A model generated the notes under the pieces. That model was not told the DNA's origin, did no database searches, and saw only the letters and a program-made list of their open reading frames with translations. Source: Devosia enhydra (GTDB lineage Bacteria; Pseudomonadota; Alphaproteobacteria; Rhizobiales; Devosiaceae). Taken from it: a stretch of DNA of 64,000 bases. Positions within the stretch are counted from its first letter, which is position 1, and each line of letters opens with the position of its first letter. Location: the NCBI RefSeq assembly GCF_900119845.1, contig NZ_FPKU01000002.1, forward strand, positions 529,381-593,380, read 5' to 3'. Of this stretch, positions 53,948 through 63,600 are shown one piece after another. Both the position numbers and the translations under genes were made by a program.

Positions 53948-54310
53948 TCAGGCGGCGTCGCCGGCGGCGGCAGCGGCTTCGGCGGCCTTGGCGCGGGCTT
54001 CGGCGCGTTCGGTGGCCTTGGCACCGGGCACGGCGCGCTCGGGATTGTTGCGCGGCTCACGCTTCAGGAGGCCGGCGGCATCAAGGAAGCGGGCGACGCG
54101 ATCGGTCGGCTGGGCGCCGACGCCGAGCCAATGCTGGGCGCGCTCCGCCACGAGGCTGACGCGGGCCGACTTGTCGGCAAGGCGCGGATCATAGGTGCCG
54201 ATCTTCTCGATGAAGCGGCCATCGCGCGGGGAGCGCGCATCGGCGACGACGACGTGGTAGTAGGGGCGCTTCTTGGTGCCGGCGCGGGCGAGACGGAGCT
54301 TGAGGGACAT
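53948..54310 (-). CDS. rpsP: Ribosomal protein bS16
   Basis: bS16 is an early 30S assembly protein. The 120-residue product has the family start [35 protein letters not shown] and the YDPR region. The last 35 residues form an Ala-rich extension, as in other alphaproteobacteria. It lies 33 bases after ffh in the operon ffh-rpsP-rimM-trmD. Confidence 0.98.
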   Translation of the reverse strand: MSLKLRLARAGTKKRPYYHVVVADARSPRDGRFIEKIGTYDPRLADKSARVSLVAERAQHWLGVGAQPTDRVARFLDAAGLLKREPRNNPERAVPGAKATERAEARAKAAEAAAAAGDAA

Positions 54311-54343
54311 CGGGTTCTCCTGAAAAATGTCCTGAGGGATGAG

Positions 54344-55954
54344 TTATTTCTTCCTGGGCGTGCCCAGGCCCGGAAGACCGGGGAAACGGGGGGCGCCGCC
54401 AAGGCCGGGCAGGCCGGGGACGGAGCCCGATTTCAACAGCTTGCCGACATCGGAGGGCAGCTTTTCGGTGAGCTGGGCCGGCGGCGGGGGCAGGCCGCTC
54501 GTGTCGAGCGCCTTGGGATCGATGCCCATCTGGCGCGCCATGCGCTCGATTTCGGCGGGATCCATCTTGGAGAGATCGGGCATGCCCCCGGGCATTCCGC
54601 CCGGCATCATGCCGCCCATCTTGCCCCCGAGCATGCCCGAAAGCGCGCCGAGCCCGCCCTTGCCGACCTTTTTCATCATGTCCGCCATCTGGCGGTGCTG
54701 CTTCATCAGCTTGTTGACGTCCTCGACCTTGGTGCCCGAGCCCTTGGCGATGCGGATGCGGCGCTTGGCGTTGAGCAGGTCGGGATTGGTGCGTTCGGCC
54801 AGCGTCATGGAATTGATGATGGCGATCTGCCGGTCGAAGACCTTTTCGTCGAGATTGGCGCCGGCCAACGCCTTCTTCATCTGGCCCATGCCGGGCATCA
54901 GCGACATGAGCCCGCCCATGCCGCCCATCTTCTTCATCTGCTGCAACTGGTTGCGCAGATCCTCGAGGTCGAAGACGCCCTTCTTGAGCTTTTTGGCCAT
55001 CTTCTGGGCGTCTTCGGCCGAAACCGTCTGCGCGGCCTTTTCGACCAGCGAGACGATGTCGCCCATGCCCAGGATGCGGTCTGCGACGCGGCCGGGATGG
55101 AAATCCTCGAGCGCATCCATGCGCTCGCCCACGCCCACGAGCTTGATCGGCTTGCCGGTTGCCGCGCGCATCGAGAGCGCGGCGCCGCCGCGCCCGTCGC
55201 CATCGACGCGGGTGAGCACGATGCCGGTGAGATCGACGCGGCTGTCGAAGGAGCGCGCCAGGTTGACCGCATCCTGACCGGTGAGCGCATCGGCAACGAG
55301 GAGCACTTCATGCGGGTTGGAAACGGCCTTGATCCGGGCCGTCTCGTCCATCAGCTCTTCATCGATATGGGTGCGACCCGCCGTATCGAGGATCAGCACG
55401 TCAAAGCCGCCGAGCCGCGCCTCGCGCGCCGCACGCCGGGCAATCGCAACGGGATCCTCGGTGGTGACGATGGGCAGGGTTGCCACGCCCACCTGCTCGC
55501 CCAGCACCTTGAGCTGCTCCATGGCGGCGGGGCGGCGCGTATCGAGGGAGGCGAGAAGGACCTTCTTGCCTTGCCGCTCCTTGAGGCGCTTGGCGATCTT
55601 GGCGGTGGTGGTGGTCTTGCCCGAGCCCTGCAGGCCCACCATCAGGAGGGTGACGGGCGCGGGCGCGTTGAGATCGATGGGGACGGCGGCATCGCCGAGC
55701 ACCGCGACCAGCTCGTCATGAACGATCTTGACGACCTGCTGGCCCGGCGTGATGGAGCGCGTGACCTCGGCGCCGACGGCCCGCTCGCGCACCTGCTCGA
55801 CGAAAGCGCGCACCACTTCGAGCGATACGTCGGCCTCGATCAGGGCGCGCCGCACCTCGCGCAGCGCCGCCGTGACGTCGGCTTCCGACAGGGCACCGCG
55901 GCCGCGCAGGCCCTCGAAGATTTTTCCGAGCCGGTCGGAAAGGCTTTCGAACAT
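54344..55954 (-). CDS. ffh: Signal recognition particle GTPase Ffh
   Basis: Ffh binds signal sequences of nascent membrane proteins and docks with FtsY, also in this window at 59469. The 536-residue protein has the N domain, the G domain with Walker A GLQGSGKTTT near residue 107, DTAGR and TRVDGDGRGG, and the Met-rich M domain. The tail is Gly/Met/Pro-rich and about 70 residues longer than E. coli Ffh. Start 55954 (MFESLSDRLGKIFEGLRG) is chosen over a longer frame. No 4.5S RNA gene is seen nearby. Confidence 0.97.
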   Translation of the reverse strand: MFESLSDRLGKIFEGLRGRGALSEADVTAALREVRRALIEADVSLEVVRAFVEQVRERAVGAEVTRSITPGQQVVKIVHDELVAVLGDAAVPIDLNAPAPVTLLMVGLQGSGKTTTTAKIAKRLKERQGKKVLLASLDTRRPAAMEQLKVLGEQVGVATLPIVTTEDPVAIARRAAREARLGGFDVLILDTAGRTHIDEELMDETARIKAVSNPHEVLLVADALTGQDAVNLARSFDSRVDLTGIVLTRVDGDGRGGAALSMRAATGKPIKLVGVGERMDALEDFHPGRVADRILGMGDIVSLVEKAAQTVSAEDAQKMAKKLKKGVFDLEDLRNQLQQMKKMGGMGGLMSLMPGMGQMKKALAGANLDEKVFDRQIAIINSMTLAERTNPDLLNAKRRIRIAKGSGTKVEDVNKLMKQHRQMADMMKKVGKGGLGALSGMLGGKMGGMMPGGMPGGMPDLSKMDPAEIERMARQMGIDPKALDTSGLPPPPAQLTEKLPSDVGKLLKSGSVPGLPGLGGAPRFPGLPGLGTPRKK

Positions 55955-56195
55955 CTCATCATCCTTTGTCCGGAGGCGGGGGTCGCTTCCGGATATAGGC
56001 GCTTCCACCGGCCCTGCCTTCCCCCCGGATGGAGGAAAAACGAAAACACCAAGGGCACCCGCGGGCGCATGGCGCTGGCGGATGTTGGCCTCCGGGATCT
56101 CTTTATACCTCTGCGGGTCCCGGTCGGCGGATCAGGGCTGGGCCTGATGGAAACGCGGCTTCATAGGCCGCATGGACGGGGGAGTCAAGGAAAGC

Positions 56196-56462
56196 TCAGC
56201 GGTAGACCTCGCTGCGATGGCCTATATCGAGGACGAGAACGATCAGGCGACCATCCTCGATCGAGCAGATGATACGGAAATCACGGACCCGGTATCGCCA
56301 CAGGCCAGCCAACGGGCCGACCAAGGCCTTGCCGAAGCGGCGAGGGTCCTCGGATCCAGCGATGCGTTCGTCGAGATAGTCGAGAATCTCGCACGCGGCC
56401 TGTCGGTCGAGCTTCTTTAAGGACTTTCGCGCACTCGCTGAAAACTCAATCGTCCAGCCCAA
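56196..56462 (-). CDS. RelE/ParE-family toxin
   Basis: An 88-residue RelE-type protein with the pattern [19 protein letters not shown], then [22 protein letters not shown] and the C-terminal [12 protein letters not shown]. Catalytic residues of mRNA-cleaving RelE (K, R, Y) have plausible counterparts in KSLKK, R62-type positions and the Tyr near the end. Its 5' end overlaps the antitoxin by 17 bases. The pair lies between ffh and the methyltransferase gene, an insertion-prone gap. Confidence 0.9.
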   Translation of the reverse strand: MGWTIEFSASARKSLKKLDRQAACEILDYLDERIAGSEDPRRFGKALVGPLAGLWRYRVRDFRIICSIEDGRLIVLVLDIGHRSEVYR

Positions 56463-56673
56463 GCTCGCGCCTCATGTCCGACGCGCTCAGGAGCTCTTCG
56501 TCACCGTTGCGGATGCGCTCGAGCACCTCGGCGCCGCGATGATAGTCTTCGACGTCCTCGATACCTTGGGTGAGTATGTCCTCGATCACCGCATCACGGT
56601 TGCGGCCGGTGCGGTGGATGATGGCCTCGATCCGGGCCTCGAGCGCCGGGGGCAGCTGGAAGGTTACGGTCAT
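56446..56673 (-). CDS. RHH-type antitoxin
   Basis: A 75-residue protein with a ribbon-helix-helix start ([34 protein letters not shown]) and a flexible acidic C-terminal part ([10 protein letters not shown]) of the sort that wraps the toxin. It precedes and overlaps the RelE-like gene, the usual order, and it probably represses the operon by binding upstream near 56680-56720. Confidence 0.88.
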   Translation of the reverse strand: MTVTFQLPPALEARIEAIIHRTGRNRDAVIEDILTQGIEDVEDYHRGAEVLERIRNGDEELLSASDMRRELGLDD

Positions 56674-56727
56674 GGGCCCGCTCCTTTACGATGTCGCAGA
56701 TATAGGTGTGTCTGCGGCTCCCGTCCA

Positions 56728-57243
56728 TCAGGTCGAAACTGCGTGCAGCACGGTGACCGACTGGCCATCCTCGTCATGGCGGGTTTCGGAAACCGAAAAG
56801 CCGAAGCCTGTCAGGGCGGCGGTGGCGTTCCGGGTGAAAAGATCGCCATTGCGCGACCCGGGTGGCGCCTCGAAGGCAAGGACGAGGCGGCCTGAGGGTT
56901 TGAGGAACCGGGCGAGCAGCCGCGGCCAGCGATCGCCCAGCCGGCGGTTGAGATCGACATTGATGGCGAGGATGGCATCGAAGCTTTGCGGCGCCAGTCC
57001 GGCGTCCTCGAGGGCTGCGGTGCGGGGGACGATGCGGCCTGCGGCGATCTCATCGCTCGCGCCTGCGGTCAACTGGGCGATCGCCTTGGCGGATTGGTCG
57101 AGCGCCACCACGCGGCCGCGCGGCAGCGCTTTTGCCAAAAGGCGGGTCGCCACGCCCGGCCCGCAGCCGATTTCGAGCACCTGTTCGTCGCCTTCGAGTT
57201 CGAGCGCGGCAACGCCCACCCTGTGCCGCAAGCCGATCGCCAT
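56728..57243 (-). CDS. Class I SAM-dependent methyltransferase
   Basis: A 171-residue methyltransferase-fold protein with SAM motif I VLEIGCGPGVATRLLA, motif II acidic ALDQS, and post-I FDAILAINVDL. It is short, and its substrate is unknown. ATG 57243 has a perfect GGAGGA upstream, so the frame's upstream extension is not coding. It is divergent from dapF across 106 bases. Confidence 0.87.
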   Translation of the reverse strand: MAIGLRHRVGVAALELEGDEQVLEIGCGPGVATRLLAKALPRGRVVALDQSAKAIAQLTAGASDEIAAGRIVPRTAALEDAGLAPQSFDAILAINVDLNRRLGDRWPRLLARFLKPSGRLVLAFEAPPGSRNGDLFTRNATAALTGFGFSVSETRHDEDGQSVTVLHAVST

Positions 57244-57349
57244 TGGTTCGTCCTCCGGGATGCACCGCGACCGCAATACTGGCAATTGGCGCGCGTCTGC
57301 GCCATATAGGGCGCCAATGGCCATGCGGCGCGGGCGAAAGGCGCATTTT

Positions 57350-58213
57350 ATGGGCGACGTCCCCTTTCTCAAGATGAACGGGCTCGGCAACGATTTCGTC
57401 GTGGTCGATTCCCGCGAGACCGGCCGTCGCTATGACCGGGCTGCCGTGCGCCGCATATCGGACCGGGCCCGCGGCATCGGCTGCGACCAGTTCATCGTGC
57501 TCGAAACGCCGCGCACGCAGGGCGCCGACGTCTTCATGCGCATCTACAATGCCGAGGGCGGGGAAGTGGACGCCTGCGGCAATGCCAGCCGCTGCATCGC
57601 CGCCATCGTCTCGGAGGAAAGCGGCCGACCCGAGGTGACCATCGAAACCAATGCCGGGCTCCTGGCTTCGGAGGTTTCGGGGCCGGTGGCGACCGTCGAC
57701 ATGGGGCGGCCGCGTTTCGACTGGGACCAGATCCCGCTGGCCGAGCCCTTTGCCGACACCACCGGCATCGAATTGCAGATCGGCCCGATCGATGCGCCCA
57801 TCCTGCACACGCCATCGGTGGCCAATGTCGGCAATCCGCATGCGATCTTCTGGGTCGACGATGTCGCGCGCTTCGACCTCGCGCGCATCGGGCCGATGCT
57901 GGAAAATCATCCGATCTTTCCCGAGCGCGCCAATATCTCGCTGGCCCAGGTGATCGCGCCCAACCGCGTGCGCGTGCGGGTGTGGGAGCGCGGCGCCGGC
58001 ATCACCCAGGCCTGCGGCACGGCGGCCTGCGCGGTGGGTGTCGCGGCAGCCCGCAAGGGGCTGACGGGCCGCACCGTGACGGTGGAGCTGCCGGGCGGGC
58101 CCCTGACCATCCGGTGGCGCGAGAGCGACAACCATATCCTGATGACCGGGGCCTGGTCGCTCGATGGCGAGGGCGTGCTGCCCGCCGAGCTTCTCGAGGG
58201 CACCCCGGCATGA
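57350..58213 (+). CDS. dapF: Diaminopimelate epimerase
   Basis: DapF converts LL- to meso-diaminopimelate for lysine and peptidoglycan. The 287-residue product has both catalytic cysteines: C76 (DACGNASRC) and C222 (QACGTAACAV). The NGLGNDFVV start and NPHAIFWVDD motif are conserved. Start 57350 is preferred (MGDVPFLKMNGLGND); ATGs at 57317 and 57323 would add short tails. It overlaps mtaB by four bases. Confidence 0.97.
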   Translation: MGDVPFLKMNGLGNDFVVVDSRETGRRYDRAAVRRISDRARGIGCDQFIVLETPRTQGADVFMRIYNAEGGEVDACGNASRCIAAIVSEESGRPEVTIETNAGLLASEVSGPVATVDMGRPRFDWDQIPLAEPFADTTGIELQIGPIDAPILHTPSVANVGNPHAIFWVDDVARFDLARIGPMLENHPIFPERANISLAQVIAPNRVRVRVWERGAGITQACGTAACAVGVAAARKGLTGRTVTVELPGGPLTIRWRESDNHILMTGAWSLDGEGVLPAELLEGTPA

Positions 58214-59472
58214 GCGTTTCGACCCTCACCTTCGGTTGCCGGCTCAATACGCACGAATCCGAGGTGATGCGGGCCGAGGCCGAAAAGGCCGGGCTCGAAG
58301 ATGCGCTCATCGTCAACACCTGCGCGGTGACGGCGGAGGCGGTGCGCCAGGCCAAGCAGGCGATCCGCAAGGCCCGCCGCGAGGCCCCGGAGCGCCGTAT
58401 CATCGTCACCGGCTGCGCGGCCCAGACCGAGCCGCGCGCCTTCGCCGAGATGGCCGAGGTCGATCTCGTCATCGGCAATGCCGACAAGATGAAGGCCGAG
58501 ACCTATGCGCCGCTGGCCTTCGGGGTGCCGCTCAACGACAAGGTGCAGGTCAACGACATCATGAGCGTGACCGAGACCGCCGGCCACCTCATCGAGGGGC
58601 TGGAGGGCCGCACGCGGGCCTTCGTGCAGGTGCAGAACGGCTGCGACCATCGCTGCACCTTCTGCGTCATTCCCTATGGCCGCGGCCCGTCGCGCTCGGT
58701 GCCGATGGGACTGGTGGTGGAGCAGGCCAAGAAGCTCGTCGCCAATGGCTATGCCGAACTGGTGCTGACGGGGGTCGACATCACCTCCTATGGCCCGGAC
58801 CTGCCAGGCACGCCGACCCTCGGGAAACTCGTGCAGGCGCTTTTGCGCCACGTGCCCGATCTGCCGCGCATCCGCATCTCCTCGATCGATTCGGTGGAGG
58901 CCGATCCGGCGCTGATCGAGGCGATGGGCGAAAAGCGCCTGATGCCGCATCTGCACCTCTCGCTGCAGGCGGGCGATGACATGATTTTGAAGCGCATGAA
59001 GCGCCGGCATGACCGGGCCCAGACGCTCGACTTCGTCGCCCGGCTGCGGTCGATCCGGCCCGACATGGTGTTCGGGGCCGATCTCATCGCGGGCTTTCCG
59101 ACCGAAACCGACGCCATGTTCGAGAATTCGCGCGCCATCATCGCGGAAGCCGGGCTCTCCTTCCTCCATGTCTTTCCGTTTTCGCCGAGGCCCGGAACGC
59201 CAGCGGCGCGCATGCCGCAGGTGGAGCGCGCCGTGGTCAAGGCGCGGGCTGCGATGCTGCGCGCCGAGGGCGAGGCGGCCTATCGGCGCCTGATCGAGAG
59301 CCGCATCGGGGCGGTGGAATCGGTTCTGGTCGAGCGGGCCGGGCTCGGGCGATCCGAGCAATTCGTGCCGGTGGTGATCGCGGGCGGCGCGCCCGGCCAG
59401 ATCCTGCCGGCCCGTGTAACGGGCAGCGAGCCGCGCGGGCTCGTCGCCGAACCGGTACTGGCAGCGGCATGA
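58210..59472 (+). CDS. mtaB: tRNA t6A37 methylthiotransferase
   Basis: MtaB (YqeV) converts t6A37 to ms2t6A37 in tRNAs reading ANN codons. The 420-residue radical-SAM enzyme has the N-terminal UPF0004 cluster cysteines C10, C38 and C69. The radical-SAM CxxxCxxC lies at C145, C149 and C152 (NGCDHRCTFC), followed by VIPYGRGPSRS, and a TRAM region closes the protein. The start at 58210 overlaps the dapF stop (ATGA), and its stop overlaps the ftsY ATG. Confidence 0.95.
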   Translation: MSVSTLTFGCRLNTHESEVMRAEAEKAGLEDALIVNTCAVTAEAVRQAKQAIRKARREAPERRIIVTGCAAQTEPRAFAEMAEVDLVIGNADKMKAETYAPLAFGVPLNDKVQVNDIMSVTETAGHLIEGLEGRTRAFVQVQNGCDHRCTFCVIPYGRGPSRSVPMGLVVEQAKKLVANGYAELVLTGVDITSYGPDLPGTPTLGKLVQALLRHVPDLPRIRISSIDSVEADPALIEAMGEKRLMPHLHLSLQAGDDMILKRMKRRHDRAQTLDFVARLRSIRPDMVFGADLIAGFPTETDAMFENSRAIIAEAGLSFLHVFPFSPRPGTPAARMPQVERAVVKARAAMLRAEGEAAYRRLIESRIGAVESVLVERAGLGRSEQFVPVVIAGGAPGQILPARVTGSEPRGLVAEPVLAAA

Positions 59473-60707
59473 CCGAAAAGAAATCCGGATTCTGGCGGCG
59501 CCTGTTCGGCGTCGAGGAGGCATCTCCGGCTCCCTCTGACCCGACGCGCGAGGCGCATGAGCCCTTGCCGATGGCGCCGGCAGATGCCGATGCGCCAACA
59601 GAGCCGGTGCCCGATGCGCCGCCTGCGCCGGCCGATCATGTGCAGATCCAGGATGGTCCGCTTGCCGGCCCGCCCGAGGCCAGCATCGATTTCATTGAAG
59701 ATCTTGAAGCCGAGACCCACCCGGCTCCGACCCTGCCCCCGGTGGTTGCGCCAGCGCCTCAGCCTGCGGCGGAGCCGGACAAGAAGCTGGGCTGGTTCCA
59801 GCGGCTGGCCACGGGCCTCAAGCGCTCGTCGGACCAGCTGACCGGTGGCATCGCGGCGATCTTCACCAAGCGCAAGCTCGACCAGGGGATGCTGGACGAG
59901 CTCGAGGACATTCTGATCCAGGCCGATCTCGGGCTCGACACCGCCTCGCGCGTCACCGACGCGCTGGCCGAATCCCGTTTCGATCGCGAGATCTCTCCTG
60001 ACGAGGTGCGTGCCGTGCTTGCCGCCGAGGTGGCGCGGGCGCTCGAACCGGTGGCGCTGCCACTGGTGATCGATGCCGGCAAGAAGCCCTTCGTGATCCT
60101 GATGGTTGGGGTCAACGGCTCGGGCAAGACCACGACGATCGGCAAGCTCAGCCAGCTTTTTGCCCGCGAGGGGCGGAAGGTGGTGCTGGCGGCGGGCGAT
60201 ACCTTCCGCGCCGCGGCCATCGAGCAGTTGCAGGTGTGGGGCCGGCGCACCGGCGCCGAAGTGATTGCGCGCGCGCCCGGCTCGGATGCCTCGGGCCTTG
60301 CCTATGACGCGATGGAAAAGGCCCGCGCCGATGGCGCCGACGTGCTGGTGATCGACACCGCCGGGCGCCTGCAGAACCGCGACGAGCTGATGGCCGAGCT
60401 CGAAAAGATCATCCGGGTGATCAAGAAGATCGATCCCGAAGCCCCGCATGCCACGCTTCTGACGCTGGACGCGACCACGGGGCAGAACGCGCTCAACCAG
60501 GTGGAGATCTTCGGCCGGCGCGCCGGGGTCACCGGGCTGGTGATGACCAAGCTCGATGGCACGGCGCGGGGCGGCATTCTCGTTGCGATTGCGCAAAAGC
60601 ACCGGCTGCCGGTGCATTTCATCGGGGTCGGCGAGGGCGTCGACAATATCGAGCCGTTCTCGGCTGAGGATTTTGCCCGCGCCATCGCCGGGACTGCGGC
60701 GCGGTGA
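59469..60707 (+). CDS. ftsY: Signal recognition particle receptor FtsY
   Basis: FtsY docks ribosome-SRP complexes at the membrane. The 412-residue protein has an acidic, Pro/Ala-rich A region (to about residue 100), the N domain, and the G domain. Walker A is GVNGSGKTT at about 214-222, and [29 protein letters not shown] and [10 protein letters not shown] follow. The start overlaps the mtaB stop (ATGA). It complements ffh, 4 kb away on the opposite strand. Confidence 0.98.
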   Translation: MTEKKSGFWRRLFGVEEASPAPSDPTREAHEPLPMAPADADAPTEPVPDAPPAPADHVQIQDGPLAGPPEASIDFIEDLEAETHPAPTLPPVVAPAPQPAAEPDKKLGWFQRLATGLKRSSDQLTGGIAAIFTKRKLDQGMLDELEDILIQADLGLDTASRVTDALAESRFDREISPDEVRAVLAAEVARALEPVALPLVIDAGKKPFVILMVGVNGSGKTTTIGKLSQLFAREGRKVVLAAGDTFRAAAIEQLQVWGRRTGAEVIARAPGSDASGLAYDAMEKARADGADVLVIDTAGRLQNRDELMAELEKIIRVIKKIDPEAPHATLLTLDATTGQNALNQVEIFGRRAGVTGLVMTKLDGTARGGILVAIAQKHRLPVHFIGVGEGVDNIEPFSAEDFARAIAGTAAR

Positions 60708-60771
60708 CGGGCCAACACAAAATCGGCCCAATCCTCGGGCTGATGCCGCACCAGCCGGCAAAGGAGCATGC

Positions 60772-61422
60772 ATGAGCACGAAACCCGACAGCGCGACGGC
60801 AGGCAAGGGCGGGGCCGGCAGCGATGACGTCAACTGGGCCGAATTGCGCCCCCAGCTGACCAAGCTCGGGCTCGAACTCGGGCCGCTGGTGGTGTTCTTC
60901 TTCATGAACGCGCGGGCCGATATCTTCGTGGCCACGGCGTGGTTCATGGGCGCGATGGTGATCTCGCTCATCGCCTCCTGGCTCATCCTCAAGCGCGTGG
61001 CGGTGATGCCGCTCGTCACCGGCGCGGTGGTGCTGGTGTTCGGCGGGCTGACGCTCTGGCTGCAGGACGACACCTTCATCAAGATGAAGCCCACCATCAC
61101 CAATGTGCTGTTCGGCTCGGTGCTGCTGGGCGGGCTGCTTTTTGGCCAGTCGCTGCTGCGCTATGTGTTCGGGGATGTCTACAAGCTCAAGCCGGCCGGC
61201 TGGTATCAGCTGACGCTGCGCTGGGGGATTTTCTTCTTCGTTCTGGCCGTGCTCAACGAAGTGGTCTGGCGGTATTTTTCGACCGATTTCTGGGTCGCCT
61301 TCAAGGTCTGGGGCATCATGCCGCTGACCATCGTGTTCTCGATGCTGCAACTGCCGCTTCTGACGAAATACGCCCCGGACCCCGAAGAACCGGCCATCCC
61401 GCCGCTGACGCCAAGCGTCTGA
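60772..61422 (+). CDS. YciB-type inner-membrane septation protein A
   Basis: A 216-residue integral membrane protein of the YciB/IspZ family, associated with septation and envelope maintenance. About five membrane segments are visible, with the family motifs [33 protein letters not shown] and [17 protein letters not shown]. Start 60772 follows AAGGAG. It lies 64 bases after ftsY, a common linkage in alphaproteobacteria. Confidence 0.93.
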   Translation: MSTKPDSATAGKGGAGSDDVNWAELRPQLTKLGLELGPLVVFFFMNARADIFVATAWFMGAMVISLIASWLILKRVAVMPLVTGAVVLVFGGLTLWLQDDTFIKMKPTITNVLFGSVLLGGLLFGQSLLRYVFGDVYKLKPAGWYQLTLRWGIFFFVLAVLNEVVWRYFSTDFWVAFKVWGIMPLTIVFSMLQLPLLTKYAPDPEEPAIPPLTPSV

Positions 61423-61504
61423 GGGCCTGTGCCCCCGTTGGCGTGCTCTCGTCTGTCGGGAGCCAGACACCGGATGGGCCGGGATGATGGTCCTATCGGC
61501 CACG

Positions 61505-61530
61505 AAAAAGGGCGCCGTCCTGCGGCGCCC
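61505..61530 (-). terminator. Rho-independent terminator after the PRC-barrel gene
   Basis: On the minus strand GGGCGCCG, loop CAGGA, CGGCGCCC is followed by TTTTT. It lies about 105 bases past the stop at 61636 and between two convergent genes. Confidence 0.85.
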
Positions 61531-61635
61531 AGTTGCATCCAGAGCTTTCCACCGTTTCCTTGAAACGGCGAAAAGCTCCATGTCTTTGCTCTCTCGCGTT
61601 TCCCCTTCGCCCGGAAACGCCCCGCAAGGGCGAGG

Positions 61636-62001
61636 TCAGCGCTTGACCAGTTCGTCCTTGGTGACGTTGAGCGTCACCTTGTCGTCGGTGACCCCGAGGA
61701 TCTGGTCGGGCAGGATGTAGCGGTCTGAGGCGAAGAGGCCGCTGGTATCGAGACGCACGAAGCCCTGCTGAAGCAGCTTCTGGCGCAGCGGCTCGGGGAT
61801 CTCGTCGGGTGAAAAGGCCTCGGCGATATTGTCGATGAGGCTGTCGCGGCGCGGCGGCTCGCTCGACGTGGTGGCCTCGACTTCCGGGGTGGATGGGTCG
61901 TCGTCGCCGAACTTGACCCACTCGACGGTGCCGATCTTGTGCTGGTCACGATCGTAAACGTTCATGCCTTCGCGAATGTCGCGCAACAGATTGCCGTACA
62001 T
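61636..62001 (-). CDS. PRC-barrel-like protein
   Basis: A 121-residue soluble protein whose first 35 residues (LLRDIREGMNVYDRDQHKIGTVEWVKF) look like a PRC-barrel strand pattern. An acidic linker and a second basic barrel-like half (GFVRLDTSGLFASDRYILPDQI) follow. Such proteins are common and mostly uncharacterised in alphaproteobacteria. It lies downstream of the ccm genes in the same direction, 69 bases after ccmG. Confidence 0.75.
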   Translation of the reverse strand: MYGNLLRDIREGMNVYDRDQHKIGTVEWVKFGDDDPSTPEVEATTSSEPPRRDSLIDNIAEAFSPDEIPEPLRQKLLQQGFVRLDTSGLFASDRYILPDQILGVTDDKVTLNVTKDELVKR

Positions 62002-62070
62002 GTCGTCCTCCAGTGTTCTTGTGGAGGAGGAACGGCCGGGCGGGCCCTGCGGTTCCCGGCCGGGCCTGCT

Positions 62071-62610
62071 TCAGCGCGCAGCCTGGGCCGCGCGCACGGC
62101 GGGGATGACATCCTCGACAAGGCTCTGCGGCGTGATGGGGCCCACATGCTTGAAGGTGACGATGCCCTGGGCATTGACCACGAAGGTTTCGGGCACGCCA
62201 TAGACGCCCCATTCGATCGAGGCGCGCCCGTCGCCATCGGCGCCGATGGCGGCATAGGGATTGCCGAGTTCGGTGAGGAAGGCGCGGGCGTTTTCGGGCG
62301 CATCCTTCTGGTTGAGCCCGAACAGGCGAACGCCGGTCTCCTCGGCCAGACGGATCAGCTGGGGATGCTCGTCGCGGCAGGGAATGCACCAGCTGGCAAA
62401 GACGTTGACCACGGAGGCTTCGCCCAGCAGCGCAGCGCGATCGAAACCCGGGGTCGCAAGCCCCTCGACTGGCGCGAGCGAAAATTGCGGGGCCGGGCGA
62501 TCGATGAGCACCGAACGCACGAGGCCGGGATCGCGATCGAGGCTGATGGCGAAGACCCCCACCAGCAGCAGGAGAACCGCCAGCGGCGCGAGCAGCAGAA
62601 GGAAGCGCAT
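62071..62610 (-). CDS. ccmG: Cytochrome c biogenesis thiol-disulfide protein CcmG/DsbE
   Basis: CcmG is a membrane-anchored periplasmic thioredoxin that reduces apocytochrome c heme-binding cysteines. The 179-residue product has an N-terminal anchor (LLLLAPLAVLLLLVGVFA) and the redox pair C75-C78 in FASWCIPCRDEHP, with the conserved GVPETFVV loop containing the cis-proline region. ATG 62610 has GAAGAGGG upstream and lies four bases after the ccmD stop. Confidence 0.95.
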   Translation of the reverse strand: MRFLLLLAPLAVLLLLVGVFAISLDRDPGLVRSVLIDRPAPQFSLAPVEGLATPGFDRAALLGEASVVNVFASWCIPCRDEHPQLIRLAEETGVRLFGLNQKDAPENARAFLTELGNPYAAIGADGDGRASIEWGVYGVPETFVVNAQGIVTFKHVGPITPQSLVEDVIPAVRAAQAAR

Positions 62611-62614
62611 CGGA

Positions 62615-62782
62615 TCAGCCCTCTTCGGAGCGACGGCGGATGCCGCGCGCCTCGAGCGCGGCGATGCGGCGCCTGACCGAGCGATCGGCGAGGATGGCGC
62701 GGGCGACGAGCCCGCCGAGCACCAGCGCGACCCCGGCATAGGCGAAGGCGATGTACTGAGCGTGTTCGCCGAGCGCGATCAT
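62615..62782 (-). CDS. ccmD: Heme exporter protein CcmD
   Basis: A 55-residue single-span membrane protein (MIALGEHAQYIAFAYAGVAL) with a basic tail (RRRIAALEARGIRRR). CcmD releases holo-CcmE from the CcmABC complex. Its ATG overlaps the ccmC stop by four bases. Confidence 0.93.
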   Translation of the reverse strand: MIALGEHAQYIAFAYAGVALVLGGLVARAILADRSVRRRIAALEARGIRRRSEEG

Positions 62783-63588
62783 GGGGTTGCCTGTGCGTCG
62801 GGCTCGGGACGGGCGGCACGACGGGCCATGCCATCGGCGCGGCGGGCGAGGATCTCGCTGCGCATGCCGGAAATCTGCAGGACGACAAAGAGCAGGGTAA
62901 AGCTCAGCGTCATCACCAGCAGCGGGGCGAGGATCGAGCCGGGCATGCGCGGGCCCCCGGCAACGAAGACGCTGGCGGGCTGGTGCAGCGAACTCCACCA
63001 ATCCACCGAGAATTTGACGATGGGGATGTTCAGCGCCCCGATCAGGGTGGCGACGGCGACGACGCGGCCGGCGCGCAGCGGATCGTCGAAGGCGCGCCAG
63101 AGCGCGATCAGCCCCAGATAGATGAACAGCATCAGGAGGGTGGAGGTCATCCGCCCGTCCCACTCCCAGAACGTGCCCCAGGTCGGCCGGCCCCAGAGCG
63201 ACCCGGTATAGAGCGCCAGCGCGGTGAAGGCGGCGCCGAGCGGGGCGGAGGTCCTGGCCGCGACATCGGCGAGGGGATGTCGCCAGACCAGCGTGCCGAG
63301 AGCCGCAACCGCCATGCCGCCATAGACGAACTGGCTGAGCCAGGCGCTGGGCACATGCACATACATGATGCGCACCGTATCGCCCATCTGGTAGTCGGCC
63401 GGCGAGCCGAAGAAGGCGAGCCAGAGCCCGAGCCCGAGGCCGAGCAGGGTGAGAACCGTGAGGGGCAGCACGAGCCGGCCCGACCAGCCGAGAAAGCGGC
63501 CGGGATGGCCGATGCGATCGAGCCAGCCCAGAAAGCCCGTTGCGGGCCGGGGCGCTGCGGATCGGGCATCGCGGAGTGGAGCGGTCAT
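62779..63588 (-). CDS. ccmC: Heme exporter/lyase protein CcmC
   Basis: CcmC presents heme to CcmE in the periplasm. The 269-residue protein has six membrane segments. The WWD-type motif is GTFWEWDGRMTS, flanked by the heme-axial histidines in YVHVP and SSLHQP. It is coupled to ccmD by an ATGA overlap and follows ccmB by 12 bases. Confidence 0.97.
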   Translation of the reverse strand: MTAPLRDARSAAPRPATGFLGWLDRIGHPGRFLGWSGRLVLPLTVLTLLGLGLGLWLAFFGSPADYQMGDTVRIMYVHVPSAWLSQFVYGGMAVAALGTLVWRHPLADVAARTSAPLGAAFTALALYTGSLWGRPTWGTFWEWDGRMTSTLLMLFIYLGLIALWRAFDDPLRAGRVVAVATLIGALNIPIVKFSVDWWSSLHQPASVFVAGGPRMPGSILAPLLVMTLSFTLLFVVLQISGMRSEILARRADGMARRAARPEPDAQATP

Positions 63589-63600
63589 GACGGCGCAGAC

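Noticed and set aside
55955-56195. Search for 4.5S SRP RNA near ffh
   Set aside because: No sequence with the conserved GGAA-tetraloop domain was found. The stretch shows only a weak TATAAA-like box.
54131-56272. 700-codon plus-strand frame opposite rpsP and ffh
   Set aside because: It is antisense to two conserved genes and has no domain.
57050-57349. Long N-terminal extensions of dapF and of the opposing methyltransferase
   Set aside because: Both extensions overlap each other's gene. GGAGGA before 57243 and the usual DapF N-terminus decide the starts.
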